A stretch of 64,000 nt of DNA from NCBI GenBank assembly GCA_032622095.1, contig CP136068.1:185647960-185711959 (forward strand), given 5' to 3'. Each line of letters begins with the position of its first letter. Position 1 is the stretch's first letter. Below the pieces are notes generated by a model. The model ran no database searches and was not told the origin of the DNA. It worked only from the letters and a program-made list of their open reading frames with translations. This DNA is from Siphonodentalium dalli (taxonomy: Eukaryota > Mollusca > Scaphopoda > Gadilida > Siphonodentaliidae). Shown one piece after another: positions 36,608 to 46,446 of the stretch. The position numbers and the translations under genes are program-made.

Positions 36608-36962
36608 ATTAGAACACTGAGTTTAATCAAAATACTGCTACACCACGTGTGACAATGATGTGATGCTTGCATACTGCTAAATTACAACACCGAGCTGAAT
36701 TAAAATACTGCTACAACACCTGTGACTCGATGTGATGCTAGCTGACTGCTAAATTAGAACACCGAGCTTAATCAAAATACTGCTACAACAGCTGTGACAT
36801 CGATGACATGATTGCGTAATGCTAAATTACAACACAGAGCTGAATCAAAATACTGCTACAACACCTGTGACATCGATAAGATGATTGCGTAATGCAAAAT
36901 CACAACACCGAGCTTAATCAAAATACTTCTACAACACCTGGGACATCGATGAGATGTCATGA
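36563..36962 (+). repeat. 73-bp minisatellite derived from the A-chain end and 3' UTR
   Basis: Six units start at 36563, 36636, 36709, 36781, 36854 and 36927, with periods of 73, 73, 72, 73 and 73 bp. Unit 1 is the live coding end of the insulin-like gene 1 A chain plus its stop and about 30 bp of 3' UTR. Unit 2 still encodes a complete A-chain tail (CYTTCDNDVMLAYC then stop). Units 3-6 have shifts or early stops, and unit 6 has lost two of its cysteines. They lie after the stop codon, so they would be 3' UTR. No acceptor AG sits directly before the copies, which argues against their use as alternative exons. Confidence 0.9.
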
Positions 36963-36989
36963 AGAAGAATATATTACAGTTATATATAT

Positions 36990-37013
36990 AATAAAACATA
37001 TTCATAAAATAAA
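36990..37013 (+). terminator. two candidate polyadenylation signals of insulin-like gene 1
   Basis: AATAAA occurs at 36990-36995 and 37008-37013, about 390 bp after the stop codon and just past the minisatellite. Use of either would place the whole minisatellite in the 3' UTR. Confidence 0.5.
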
Positions 37014-37509
37014 TATTAACATAGCCCGTGTGTATTGCACTGAAGTCTAGGTTTAGTGTGCCTGTAATTTGCAGAATGAGGTTCCCAGATGGTGAATTTA
37101 GTGGGCTAGCATCACTAAATTCACCCTGCATGGCATCGTCTGCAATGGAAGACATAGACTCAGATTGAAGTTCCCAAATGGTCAATATTGTGATGAACAC
37201 CCATTGGAAACCTCGATTATGCAATGTGTCGTCTGCCAATATGGGGATATAGAGAAACTAAACTAAAAAAGAAATAGAATCTATGTGGAGAAGTTTCTAT
37301 AGAAATTTGATAATAAAGATAATAGAAGAGGCCTAATCAGAATGAGGTCTCCAGAGGGGACCTCATTCTGCAAATGACAGGCACACTAAGATCAGACTTT
37401 GTTACATCAAATATATTTCGACGATTGGTCAACTGATTGGGTCTTGCGTTTCATATTCCAATAAAACACCAATGTATTTAACTGAATGTCTGGAATCCTG
37501 AATACATCT
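37014..37509. other. spacer downstream of insulin-like gene 1
   Basis: Contains a small hairpin at 37342-37372 (AGAATGAGGT/ACCTCATTCT). The 127-codon minus frame that crosses this area overlaps the gene 1 minisatellite at one end and has no motif I recognise. Confidence 0.4.
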
Positions 37510-37513
37510 TTAA

Positions 37514-37907
37514 CCCTTTCAGTGCCAGGGGCCGATCTCATCGGCCCTAATTTACGGTCTGTAAAATCGGCCCTAAAATTGTTTTTATTAAATTAAATTA
37601 AAAACAAACTGGTTAAAACCTTAGGGGCATGTTATAACTCAAAACTATCAAGTATTAATAGTAATAATTTTGATGCCCATGAAAAATGTAAGATTCCCTG
37701 GCACTAAACCTACAATATAAGTCTGTTAAAGAATATAAGACAAATTTATTAAAATTGTAAAAAATAATAACAAATGATGAAATATTGTTAGGCCAATGCA
37801 TTCTCTTATATATGCGAGGCGACCTATGGTCGACTCGCATATATAAGAGAATGCATTGGCACAGGGTATATGGGTTGATACAAAAATCGGACCTGGCACT
37901 GAAAGGG
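37514..37907. mobile_element. 394-bp piggyBac-type MITE with TTAA target duplication
   Basis: Left end CCCTTTCAGTGCCAGG, right end CCTGGCACTGAAAGGG, flanked by TTAA at 37510-37513 and 37908-37911. TTAA duplications with CCC-starting inverted ends are diagnostic of the piggyBac superfamily. There is no transposase inside. A 69-bp hairpin of the family seen at 8983, 9120, 12797 and 16124 sits inside at 37792-37860, in a context shared with 12757 and 16085. Confidence 0.88.
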
Positions 37908-37929
37908 TTAATGTCTGGAACCCTGAATC

Positions 37930-38172
37930 CCACCACGTGTACGTGGTATCGCCAAACCCGAGGGTATCACCAAACCAGACCATGCGGTTTTGATAAATGA
38001 ACATGTCTTCTCTCAGATGAATCTATATATCTCCAAGTTAAATGGTGATACCCACTATTCAAAACATAATTTCGCAAAGCGGAATGTTCCCTCAATCTGG
38101 TAGCTATATAGCGACCATAGCTTGCTCTCATCCTGATAAATTTAATAGAAATTCCGGCTCATTTACGAATTT
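37930..38172 (+). repeat. dispersed repeat, copy 3
   Basis: Direct counterpart of 14230-14480, with GTGGTATCGCCAAACC, GAGGGTATCACCAAACCAGA and ATTTCGCAAAGCGGAAT. It directly follows the piggyBac-type MITE. Confidence 0.85.
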
Positions 38173-38505
38173 ACATGCTAGCTCACAACATCATGATTAA
38201 CAGTCTCACCCAAGACTGAAAAATATAATAAACTACATGCTAGCCCACAACATCATGATTACATATAACTTTCTATTTAAATTGTCATTTAGCGAGATGT
38301 CACCAATAAGTAGCTTTCCGACAGTGATATTTAGCATACCTAAACCTGTTAAATTATTTGCTAGAGTAATTCTATGACGTGTGTACAACCCGCAATTAAA
38401 GAAATAATGACTTGCATCTTCAACTGGGTGACCACATCGGCAACTTGGATTGTCACTAATAAAGTTGCAAAATTTGTCAGCATTTAGGTCGCTACATATG
38501 TACAT
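38173..38505 (-). mobile_element. 3' end of a non-LTR retrotransposon (LINE), truncated
   Basis: The minus-strand frame 38233-38505 encodes about 90 residues with CRCGHPVEDASHYFFNCGLY, the Cys-rich C-x-C-G...E..H.F..C..Y motif found after the reverse transcriptase domain of many jockey/CR1-like LINE proteins. The stop codon is followed by a short tail that repeats its own sequence (ACATGCTAGC and CACAACATCATGATTA occur twice). The reverse transcriptase and endonuclease parts are missing, so this is a 5'-truncated dead copy. Confidence 0.75.
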
Positions 38506-38523
38506 AAGTTACGGAGCTTACAG

Positions 38524-38897
38524 TGGATTATGTTCAGTCGTCGTTTCGCGCGTTTGTTAAAAATGCTGGTGGAGGCGTCTATGTTGTTATTTCGTAAAAA
38601 CTCCCAGCAAAAGTTTTAAAGACTGACCAAAAAAGCTTCCCCTTTGAGTTATTGACGAACTATAATTTAGTGAATATAAATAACGATTTAATCAGTAAAT
38701 ACGGTGTCAAGAAATGGATTCACAGCTTGGGTGTATCCGAGTTCACAACAAAGCTGGTTCTCAAAAGAATAAAAGCTGATGAGGAGTATCCAAGTGGGAA
38801 AATTCTGCTGATAGAATCGGTTAAAGAGTTCAACAATACCAAGAACTGGATGTCGGCAGAATCTCTTATCGGGCTTACAAGACACAGAGTCTGCAAG
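38524..38897 (+). pseudogene. exon-like coding remnant with one in-frame stop, unrecognised
   Basis: An acceptor (GGAGCTTACAG) precedes 38524 and a donor (AAG|GTACAG) follows 38897. The frame reads like real protein across about 124 codons, except for a TAA at 38595-38597. After it comes a charged segment including WIHSLGVSEFTTKLVLKRIK and GKILLIESVKEF. I do not recognise the family. It abuts the LINE fragment, so it may be a host exon hit by insertion or a transposon gene. Confidence 0.35.
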
Positions 38898-39214
38898 GTA
38901 CAGTTCTGTCCATTCTTTTCGGGGGGGATTTTGTTTGGGGACGGGTGGGGCAAGAAATCATGGCAAGCGCCTAGGAAACAAAATGCTGTCCATTTTTAAA
39001 TACTCTACTCCAATATCATGTCGGGTATAATGGATCATAGTGTGTTTATGTAACTTCTGCTTGTATCTGTCTGATATTAAAACGGTCAATTTGTATGTCA
39101 TTTATCGCATATTATTTCTTAACATGTATTCAGGTTTCACCCCCCAAATTAACTGGTATTCAGGATACACCCCCCAAAATTAACTGGTGTTCATGATTCA
39201 GGGTGGGGGTGATA

Positions 39215-39950
39215 CCCTCACGTATGTAACGTCACAGTGACGAGCCATGTGCGTTGAACGTCAACGCATTGAGTCAATGGCTAATCACCCGAAGTAGGAC
39301 AACAAATTTAGTTTGTTATTTAATGTGTGAGTTTTTAGAATTCCTCAGATATATCACATGTAGGTTTTGGCACATGGTCTCTACTGTATGTCTTTAAATT
39401 AAAAGAAAATGATTTCCGACAGATATCCATTTTCTTGACACCAAAATGCAACGAAAATATCCCCGAGGCGGCAGAGTTCCAAGAAAAACAAGATGGCGTC
39501 TATCGACCCCATATGAATCCTTATCATGTCACCTGGTTGAATCGACCAATGAGGACGCTCCGTTGGTAGAGGCATATCAGGAGACATCGGGTCGTCATCT
39601 TTGTAGCCCGTCCCATATGGAATCCGTATCCCCCCTCAGGGTTCCCATATGGGGTCGGTGTCCGCCATTTTGTTTTTCATGGCACTCTGCCGCCTAGGGT
39701 ATATTTTCGGTGTATTTTGGCGCCAAGAAAAGGGATATCTGTCGGAAATCAAGTTCTGTTAATTTAAAGACATAGTACCATATACCAAAACCTGCATGTG
39801 ATATATTTGAGAAATTCTTAACACTCATAAATTAACTATCAAACTCAAGTTTGTTGTCCTGCTTCTGGTGATTAGCCATTGACTCAATGCGTTGACGTTC
39901 AACGCCCATGACGCGTCACTGTGACGTTACATAAGTTAATAGCAACCACA
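39215..39950. mobile_element. ~735-bp foldback element with ~300-bp arms
   Basis: The left arm (GTAACGTCACAGTGACG, GATTTCCGACAGATATCC, CCCCGAGGCGGCAGAGTTCC) is the reverse of the right arm (GGGATATCTGTCGGAAATCA, CGTCACTGTGACGTTAC), with a centre near 39570. Single arms of this family lie at 33000-33385 and 35800-35960. The 83-codon frame at 39446-39697 crosses the centre and is not a gene. Confidence 0.85.
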
Positions 39951-41035
39951 ACGCACCGCAGGCGCGTTGTTGCTTTTCATGTTTAGGTCTGAATGACGTC
40001 ATTAATTTTTACAATAGCATGAAACAGAATTTCGACGCGATGAAAATCCGGACAAGAAAATGGGTTAAAAATCACGTGACTTCCGCTCCGCTTTTGCCAA
40101 GCCTTGTGGGAACAATACTATCAAATTGTGAAATCACGGAATCGGAAGTGGACCAAGTGGGATGGTTATGAATTTAGCAACTTCAGTTTTTCTGAACAAT
40201 TCCTATGTTATGTAGGCTTATGAATTAGTTTCATTTTGACCATTTTCGTTGGTTAGCTGACCTTAAACCAGCGAAGACGTCATGACATGGTCCATGACGT
40301 CATTTACGTCAGTTGGTTTTGTGGGCCAGAATCGAGACACATTTGGTCTTTACCGGAAACACCGATTTCACATCACTAGACTAAACTCAATTATATATAC
40401 AAAATAGCCAAAGGCCATTTTATATACAATATGCACACAATAAATATGGGATCCCTCCCTACAAACGTGTTGTTTGTTTGTTTGGTTTTCATTGTTCCTT
40501 TTTTGTTTGTTCTTCTTTTAAAACTAGTGAGTGCATATAAGATTATATTCTTCATCATGTTTTCAAATGTCATTTTGACCATGCAATGAGCTAATTCAGC
40601 TGCCTTCCACAATATATACACTTAAATGTAATTAAGAGACTTCTCTAAAGACTTCTCTAGAACAATACAGACTAGATTTTAGACAAATTAACCGTACTTT
40701 TTCGTAACGACATCAGTTTGTCCTACCCGCATCATAGCAATTCAGCAGGACCACCAGCAGCATAGCATAAAGCAGGATCACGTGACCAGATGTGATGACG
40801 GAAAGTCCGAAAGTGATGCCTCCGAAAGAATAAAGAGGAACCCTAATTCTACAATGTGTAATAAATACGGAACCTTCGTTGTTACATTTTCTGATATGGT
40901 GAAGGTATAGAGCGTTTTTGCGGAAGATGAGAGAGAGAGGGAGAGAGACAGAGATGATTTATTGACAAAGAGCAACTCCAACTAAATATGCACAAATAAT
41001 GGAGAAGATAAGTGACCAAACGATCGCTAGCTGTA
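39951..41035. other. spacer without recognised genes
   Basis: Several TGACGT-containing words near 40000-40320 and a GA-rich microsatellite at 40927-40955. The small minus frames at 40391-40621 and 40778-40981 show no motifs. Confidence 0.45.
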
Positions 41036-42203
41036 TACCACTAATGTGAGTCACCCTGGGGTAAAGTGTCGGTACACCACTTATGTTAGTCACTCTGTGG
41101 TACAGTGTCGGTACACAACTTGTGTGAGTCACCCTGGGGTACAGTGTCGGTACACCACTTATGTGAGTCACCCTGGGTACAGTGTCGGTACACCACTTAT
41201 GTGAGTCACCCTGCGGTAAAGTGTCGGTACACCACTTCTGTGAGTCACCCTGTGGTACAGTGTCGGTATACCACTTCTGTGAGTCACCCTGTGGTACATT
41301 GTCGGTACACCACTTCTGTGAGTCACCATGGGGTCCAGTGTCGGTACACCACTTCTGTGAGTCACCCTGGGGTACAGTGTCTGCCACTTCTGTGAGTCAC
41401 ACCGGGTACAGTGTCTGCCACTTCTGTGAGTCACCCTGTGGTAAAGTGACGGCACACCAATTATGTGAGTAACCCTGAGGTACAGTGTCTGCCACTTATG
41501 TGAGTCACCCTGGGGTACAGTGTCTGCCACTTATGTAAGTCACCCTGGGGTACAGTGCCTGTGAGTCACCCTGAGGTACAGTGTCGGTGAGTCACCCCGG
41601 GTACAGTGCCACTTATGTGAGTCAGCCTGGGATAAAGTGTCTGTGAGTCACCCTGCGGTAAAGTGTCGGTACACCAATTCTGTGATACACCCTGGGATAC
41701 AGTGTCTGCCACTTATGTGAGTCACACTGGGGAACATTGTCTGTGAGTCACCCTGGGGGTACAGTGTCTGTGAGTCACCCTGGGGTACAGTGTCTGTGAG
41801 TCACCCTGGGGGTACAGTGTCTGCCACTTCTTTAAGTCACCCTGGGGGTACAGTGCCTGCCACTTCTGTAAGTCACCCTGGGGTACAGTGTCTGTCAGTC
41901 ACCCTGAAATATAGTGTCTGCCACTTATGTAAGTCACCCTGGTGTAAAGTGTCGGTGAGTCACCCCGGGTACAGTGTCTGCCACTTCTGTGAGTCACCCT
42001 GGGGTACAGTGTGTCTGTGAGTCACCCTGGGGTACAGTGTTTGTGAGTCACCCCGGGGTATTGTCTGCGAGTCACCATGGGATACATTGTCGGTGAGTCA
42101 CCCTGGGGTACAGTGTCGGTGAGTCACCCTGGGTACAGTGTCGGTGAGTCACCCTGGGGTACAGTGTCTGTGAGTCGCTCTGAGGTACAGTGTTGGTGTA
42201 CCA
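41036..42203. repeat. 39-bp tandem array, shorter units to the right
   Basis: The unit is TGTGAGTCACCCTGGGGTAC, AGTGTCGGTACACCACTTC (39 bp, 13 codons), giving false frames of up to 142 codons on both strands. From about 41390 units lose the GGTACACC block (about 33-35 bp), and from about 41560 many shrink to about 25-28 bp with only GTGAGTCACCCTGGGGTACA. GTGAGTCAC contains a TGAGTCA AP-1-like heptamer in nearly every unit. Confidence 0.95.
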
Positions 42204-42589
42204 CGTTATGTATATGTTGTACAGCTAAAACAAACGTTTGACAAACTATTACTATATACCTAGAAGAAAATGAAAAAAATATATAAAATGAACTTGTTCT
42301 TACACGTACTTTCATTATCACTAATTCTCCGGTGACGAAATCCCACGTGCTGAAACCATTGTTTGTAAACATTTACTGCAACATCATAGTCAGTATAATC
42401 AATGCTTTTCGCAATCGTATGGGAGTATCAGGTTGTAAATAGCCGACCGCTAGAAAGCTTGAGATACCAACTCGCTGTGGTGTTCTGCCTGATGCACATT
42501 GAACGCCAGAGATGAGACAAGCGAACAAAATAGTGTAGCTGACATAAATATCGCCCTACTCAGGGAGGGGGTCGTACAAAAGTTGTATG

Positions 42590-42965
42590 ATACAGGGCCG
42601 GGGTGGGTGGGTCCGAAGAGGCCCGAAAAAATGAGTTTGTGCAAATTTGTTTCTATTCACATTTTTGCCCTTGTTTTAAGTTGTTTTCAAATATATTCAT
42701 TAATAATTGTGTTCTAAGGCAGGTTATGGCCTTTACAGACACTTAGGAACAGGGTATGTATAATATATAAGTAATACTGGGGAGATCTTCCAAAAACATA
42801 CCTATACCGAGAGGGGTGGGTGCATCTCAGAGGCCTGAAAAAAATTGTGTGAAAATTTTTTTCAATCCACATTATGGACATAGTTTTAAGTTGTTTTCAC
42901 TATTAAATGTGTTCTAACATAGATTATGACCTTAACCAACACTTAAGAACATATGTAGGTATAAG
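42590..42965. repeat. ~180-bp diverged direct duplication
   Basis: GGGGTGGGTG, GAGGCC(C/T)GAAAAAA, TTTTAAGTTGTTTTCA, GTGTTCTAA and AACACTTAAGAAC-like words occur in the same order at about 42598-42752 and 42818-42952. A third partial match (GGTGGGTGGGTAGC) is near 43530. Confidence 0.65.
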
Positions 42966-44332
42966 ATAGAGCACTCTCTGGTGCCAGATAAAAGTGATGA
43001 CTGAATAGGAGTGCTGGTTTGCATTTCACCTCAAATTAATTTTGAATAGTGCCTGATAGTGCTGGCATTTTCACTCTGGCATGTCTAATGACCAAATAAT
43101 ACTAGTGCTGCATAGTGCTGGCTAACAAAATACCTCAAATTAAAAAATAAACATGCCAGCCTGTTTATTTGGCTCCAAAGAGTGATACTTATATACTATA
43201 TAAGTATGGCTATAAGGTGTCCTGATATGATGGTTGGTGGCACCTTTTTGGGAACAACCGTGAAGAAGTCATTAATTAGTAACTGGACTATTTATGTAAA
43301 AATTAAACACAATGTTGGCTTATTGGCACTATAAATATTACCTCACAATATATGTGCATACTGTAGAATAAAACACTTTTTATTTCAAAATGTATTTTTC
43401 AATGTCTAAAACAACATCATAACCGTTGATAGTTTTTCAATTGTTTGAACACTTGGAATTTGCCAGACGGACCAATTTAAAACTTACCTTTGAATCAGGC
43501 GGAGAAAAATAATGTTTTTGCACAAAAATGGTGGGTGGGTAGCAAAAGGGCTGTAAATTTGTTTTTGGGCCCTGTATGTGTAAAATTTCTCACGCCCCCC
43601 CCCCTCCCTTCCCTACTAAAAGAATAGTTACCTATTCTCCGTCTGCAGTCAATTGTAACGATATTAGTGCTCAACGTATTTGCCTTTCAGTACAATCTTG
43701 ATCGGTATGTCAATTCTAAAGAACAAAACAACAAGAAAACCAATGTCAGAAATGGTAACGCGCTCAAGATCATATATTATATACCCAATGATTGTAATTA
43801 TAGAATATAAAATATATTGGTTTCGCAAATGACCAACTTAGAATTCCGTTAAAATAACAATAACAACCAGCACCTATTTAACGAACCGGCGGCCGTCTCC
43901 GACTACAACCCCCAGTGGGCTGCAGAACGAAAAATGTCTATAAAAGTTAAAATATAAGACTTACAAATTATCTTTTTCATTTCTTTTATTTGTATTTGAC
44001 ATAGCTTGTCACAAACCAAAAATCAACATCATTGACATACTAATGTAAAGGACAATAAACGAAATTGAAATTCGCAACTAAACCTTTTACTGGACTCGGC
44101 CTTCGGTTCCCAGTTCGACTTTTAATACTCCCAGAAATTCCCATTAACTATAAATAAAACGCCCAGCGAACCACAGCTATCTATAGAATCTCTAGGACAG
44201 TATATACGCGGCGCGCGTAATAATCCTAATCGTAGTCTTTACGATTTGCGAAACGAATTTTGTTGACTCCGTGCATTTTGCGGATACGAACAGCTAAACG
44301 TAGTCCATGAGAGTGCGAAACCCCTCTAATAT
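42966..44332. other. spacer, no gene seen
   Basis: AT-rich, with a C-rich block near 43595-43610 and short degenerate AGTGCTGG words at 43005-43115. No frame has recognisable motifs. Confidence 0.45.
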
Positions 44333-44750
44333 CTAAACACACATATGGACAGCAACGCGCACGGCAAACGTCAGTCAAATCATACCTAAACACACATATG
44401 GACAGCGACGCGCATGGCAAACGTCAGTCAAATCAAACCTAAACACACATATGGACAGCGACGCGCATGGCAAACGTCAGTCAAATCAAACCTAAACATA
44501 CATATGAACAGCGACACGCATGGCAAACATCAGTCAAATCAAACCTAAACACACATATGGACAGCGACGCGCATGGCAAACGTCAGTCAAATTACACCTA
44601 AACACATATATGAACAGCGACACGCATGGCAAACGTCAGTCAAACCTAAACACACACATGGACAGCGACGCGCATGGCAAACGTCAGTAAAATAAAACCT
44701 AAACACACATATGGACAGCAATGCGCATGGCAGACGTCAGTCATATCAAA
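44333..44750. repeat. 53-bp tandem array, eight copies
   Basis: The unit is CTAAACACACATATGGACAG, CGACGCGCATGGCAAACGTC and AGTCAAATCAAAC, with starts at 44333, 44386 and 44439 onward. CATATG and GACGCGC words recur in each. Confidence 0.93.
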
Positions 44751-44917
44751 CACAAGAGTTAATTCTAAGTGGCTGCCATTTTACTGAGCAGCATAAGCAT
44801 GAACAATACCCAATGCTCTAAATCTCCGTTCTGTCAACAGGTTTTTAATGAAGTAATTGTTCTCAAAGTAGGACATTTGAATTTGGGATGATCGAATTCG
44901 CAATTTTCACTGGGGAC

Positions 44918-44943
44918 CCCCCCCCCCCCCCCCTCCCCCTCCC
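44918..44943. repeat. poly-C tract
   Basis: A near-pure C run followed by CTCCCCCTCCC. The minus strand is a G-run sequence able to form a quadruplex. The length may be unreliable in the assembly. Confidence 0.85.
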
Positions 44944-45069
44944 GCTAAATATAGAAAACCACAGACCAGTACCCTATCGGTACCAGATGGTAGAAAGGAA
45001 GTATGCATGGGTTGCAGTTGGAACTTTTATGTTGGACACCCCAACGGAGACCTCTATAGCTACGTTCCC

Positions 45070-45300
45070 AGCCATGAGATGCTATCGTTTAAACAAACTC
45101 GCCCACTCACTGAAATCTACCCCGTTGTTGACGACACTAGTATTGGAGCGACGTGGGTGCAGACGACACTAGTATTGGAGCGACGTGGGTGTCAGACGAC
45201 ACCTGTATATTGGAGCGACGTGGGTCTCGTGGGTGTCAGTAACATGACAATCTGCAATTATACGTCTTCCGCGACAAATCAGAATCGAATGCGAGAAACA
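45070..45300 (+). repeat. diverged copy of the insulin-like gene 2 upstream flank
   Basis: Shares GAGATG(C/T)TATCGTT, CCACTCA(C/T)TGAAA, TAC(C/T)CC, GACAATCTGC versus GACCATCTGC, CGTCTTCC versus GGTCTTCC and AATCAGAA with 58998-59190 in the same order. In this copy a GACACTAGTATTGGAGCGAC block has been tandemly copied three times. Confidence 0.6.
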
Positions 45301-46446
45301 TAGATCGACGACAATCAATCGACTTTGTGTCGGATATCAAATATTCCGTAAAGTTGCCACCCAGTTGGTGAATTTCCAACAATATAGGGATAGGATGTCA
45401 ACAATATAGGGATGTCAACAATATAGGGGTGTCGACAATATAGGGGTGTCAGGTTGGAAATTCCAAACAGTTGTCCAAGCTTGATGTACCAGTTGAAAAA
45501 TTCTAAAACAAGGGTGCCAATGGACTTTTCTTCGGCGGAATGTCCGGATTAGGGAATAAAAACAATTAGTGTCTAGTTCAAGGGATATATAGTTGGGAAT
45601 TCTCAGTTTGACACTCCACCCAAACGGAGACACTCTGTTCACTGAGTCTGAATTGGTCATTGTCCCAAAGTTTCGTGCAAAATGACACCTAGGATCTGCT
45701 AAACGCGCAAAAAGACAAACATGATCTCCAATATGTGCAAAATGACACCTAGGATCTCATAAACGCGCAAAAAGACACACATGATCTCCAGTATGTGCAA
45801 AATGTCGTCAAGACTTAGTATCTCAAATTCAACGGAACTGTATGCGAGTCAAACTCAATGCGAACGGAATACATATTAAAATTCCTTTAAAATTCAACTA
45901 CGACCTAAACAAATATTTAATATTATAATCATTAGCAGATGACTAATCTATTTCGAAATAATGGGTGTCTTTTTGCACGTTTGAGATATCATTGTTGTCT
46001 TTTTGCACATTTGAGATATCCTGGGTGTCTTTTTGTACGTTTGAATGATCATTTGTGTCTGTTTTATGTTTGAGAGATCACGGGTACCTTTTTGCACAAT
46101 TGAGAACTCGTGGGTGTCTTTTTGCACGTTTGAGAGATCATGTATGTCTATTTGCACATAGCAATATTCTGGGTGTCTTTTTGCACGTTTGAAATATCAC
46201 CAGGCTGTTTATATGTTTGAGTGATCATGAGTGTCTTTTTGCATGTTTGAGAGATCATGGTTGTCTTTTTGCACATTTGAGATATCCTGGGTGTCTTTTT
46301 GCACGTTTGAATGATCATTTTTGTCTGTTTTATGTTTGAGAGATCACGGGTACCTTTTTGCACAATTGAGAACTCGTGGGTGTCTTTTTGCATGTTTGTG
46401 AGATCATGTGTGTCTTTTTGCACGTTTGTGAGATCATGTGTGTCTA

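Noticed and set aside
36636-36962. Extra A-chain tails as alternative insulin exons
   Set aside because: Copies lack an acceptor AG directly upstream and lack the A-chain N-terminal half. Most are shifted or stopped early.
36856-37239. 127-codon minus-strand frame downstream of insulin-like gene 1
   Set aside because: Overlaps the A-chain-derived minisatellite and an AT-rich segment, starts at a non-ATG codon and resembles no known family.
45007-45303. 98-codon plus-strand frame as a secreted peptide gene
   Set aside because: Its sequence corresponds to the non-coding upstream flank of insulin-like gene 2 and contains a local triple repeat. No cysteine pattern or signal peptide.
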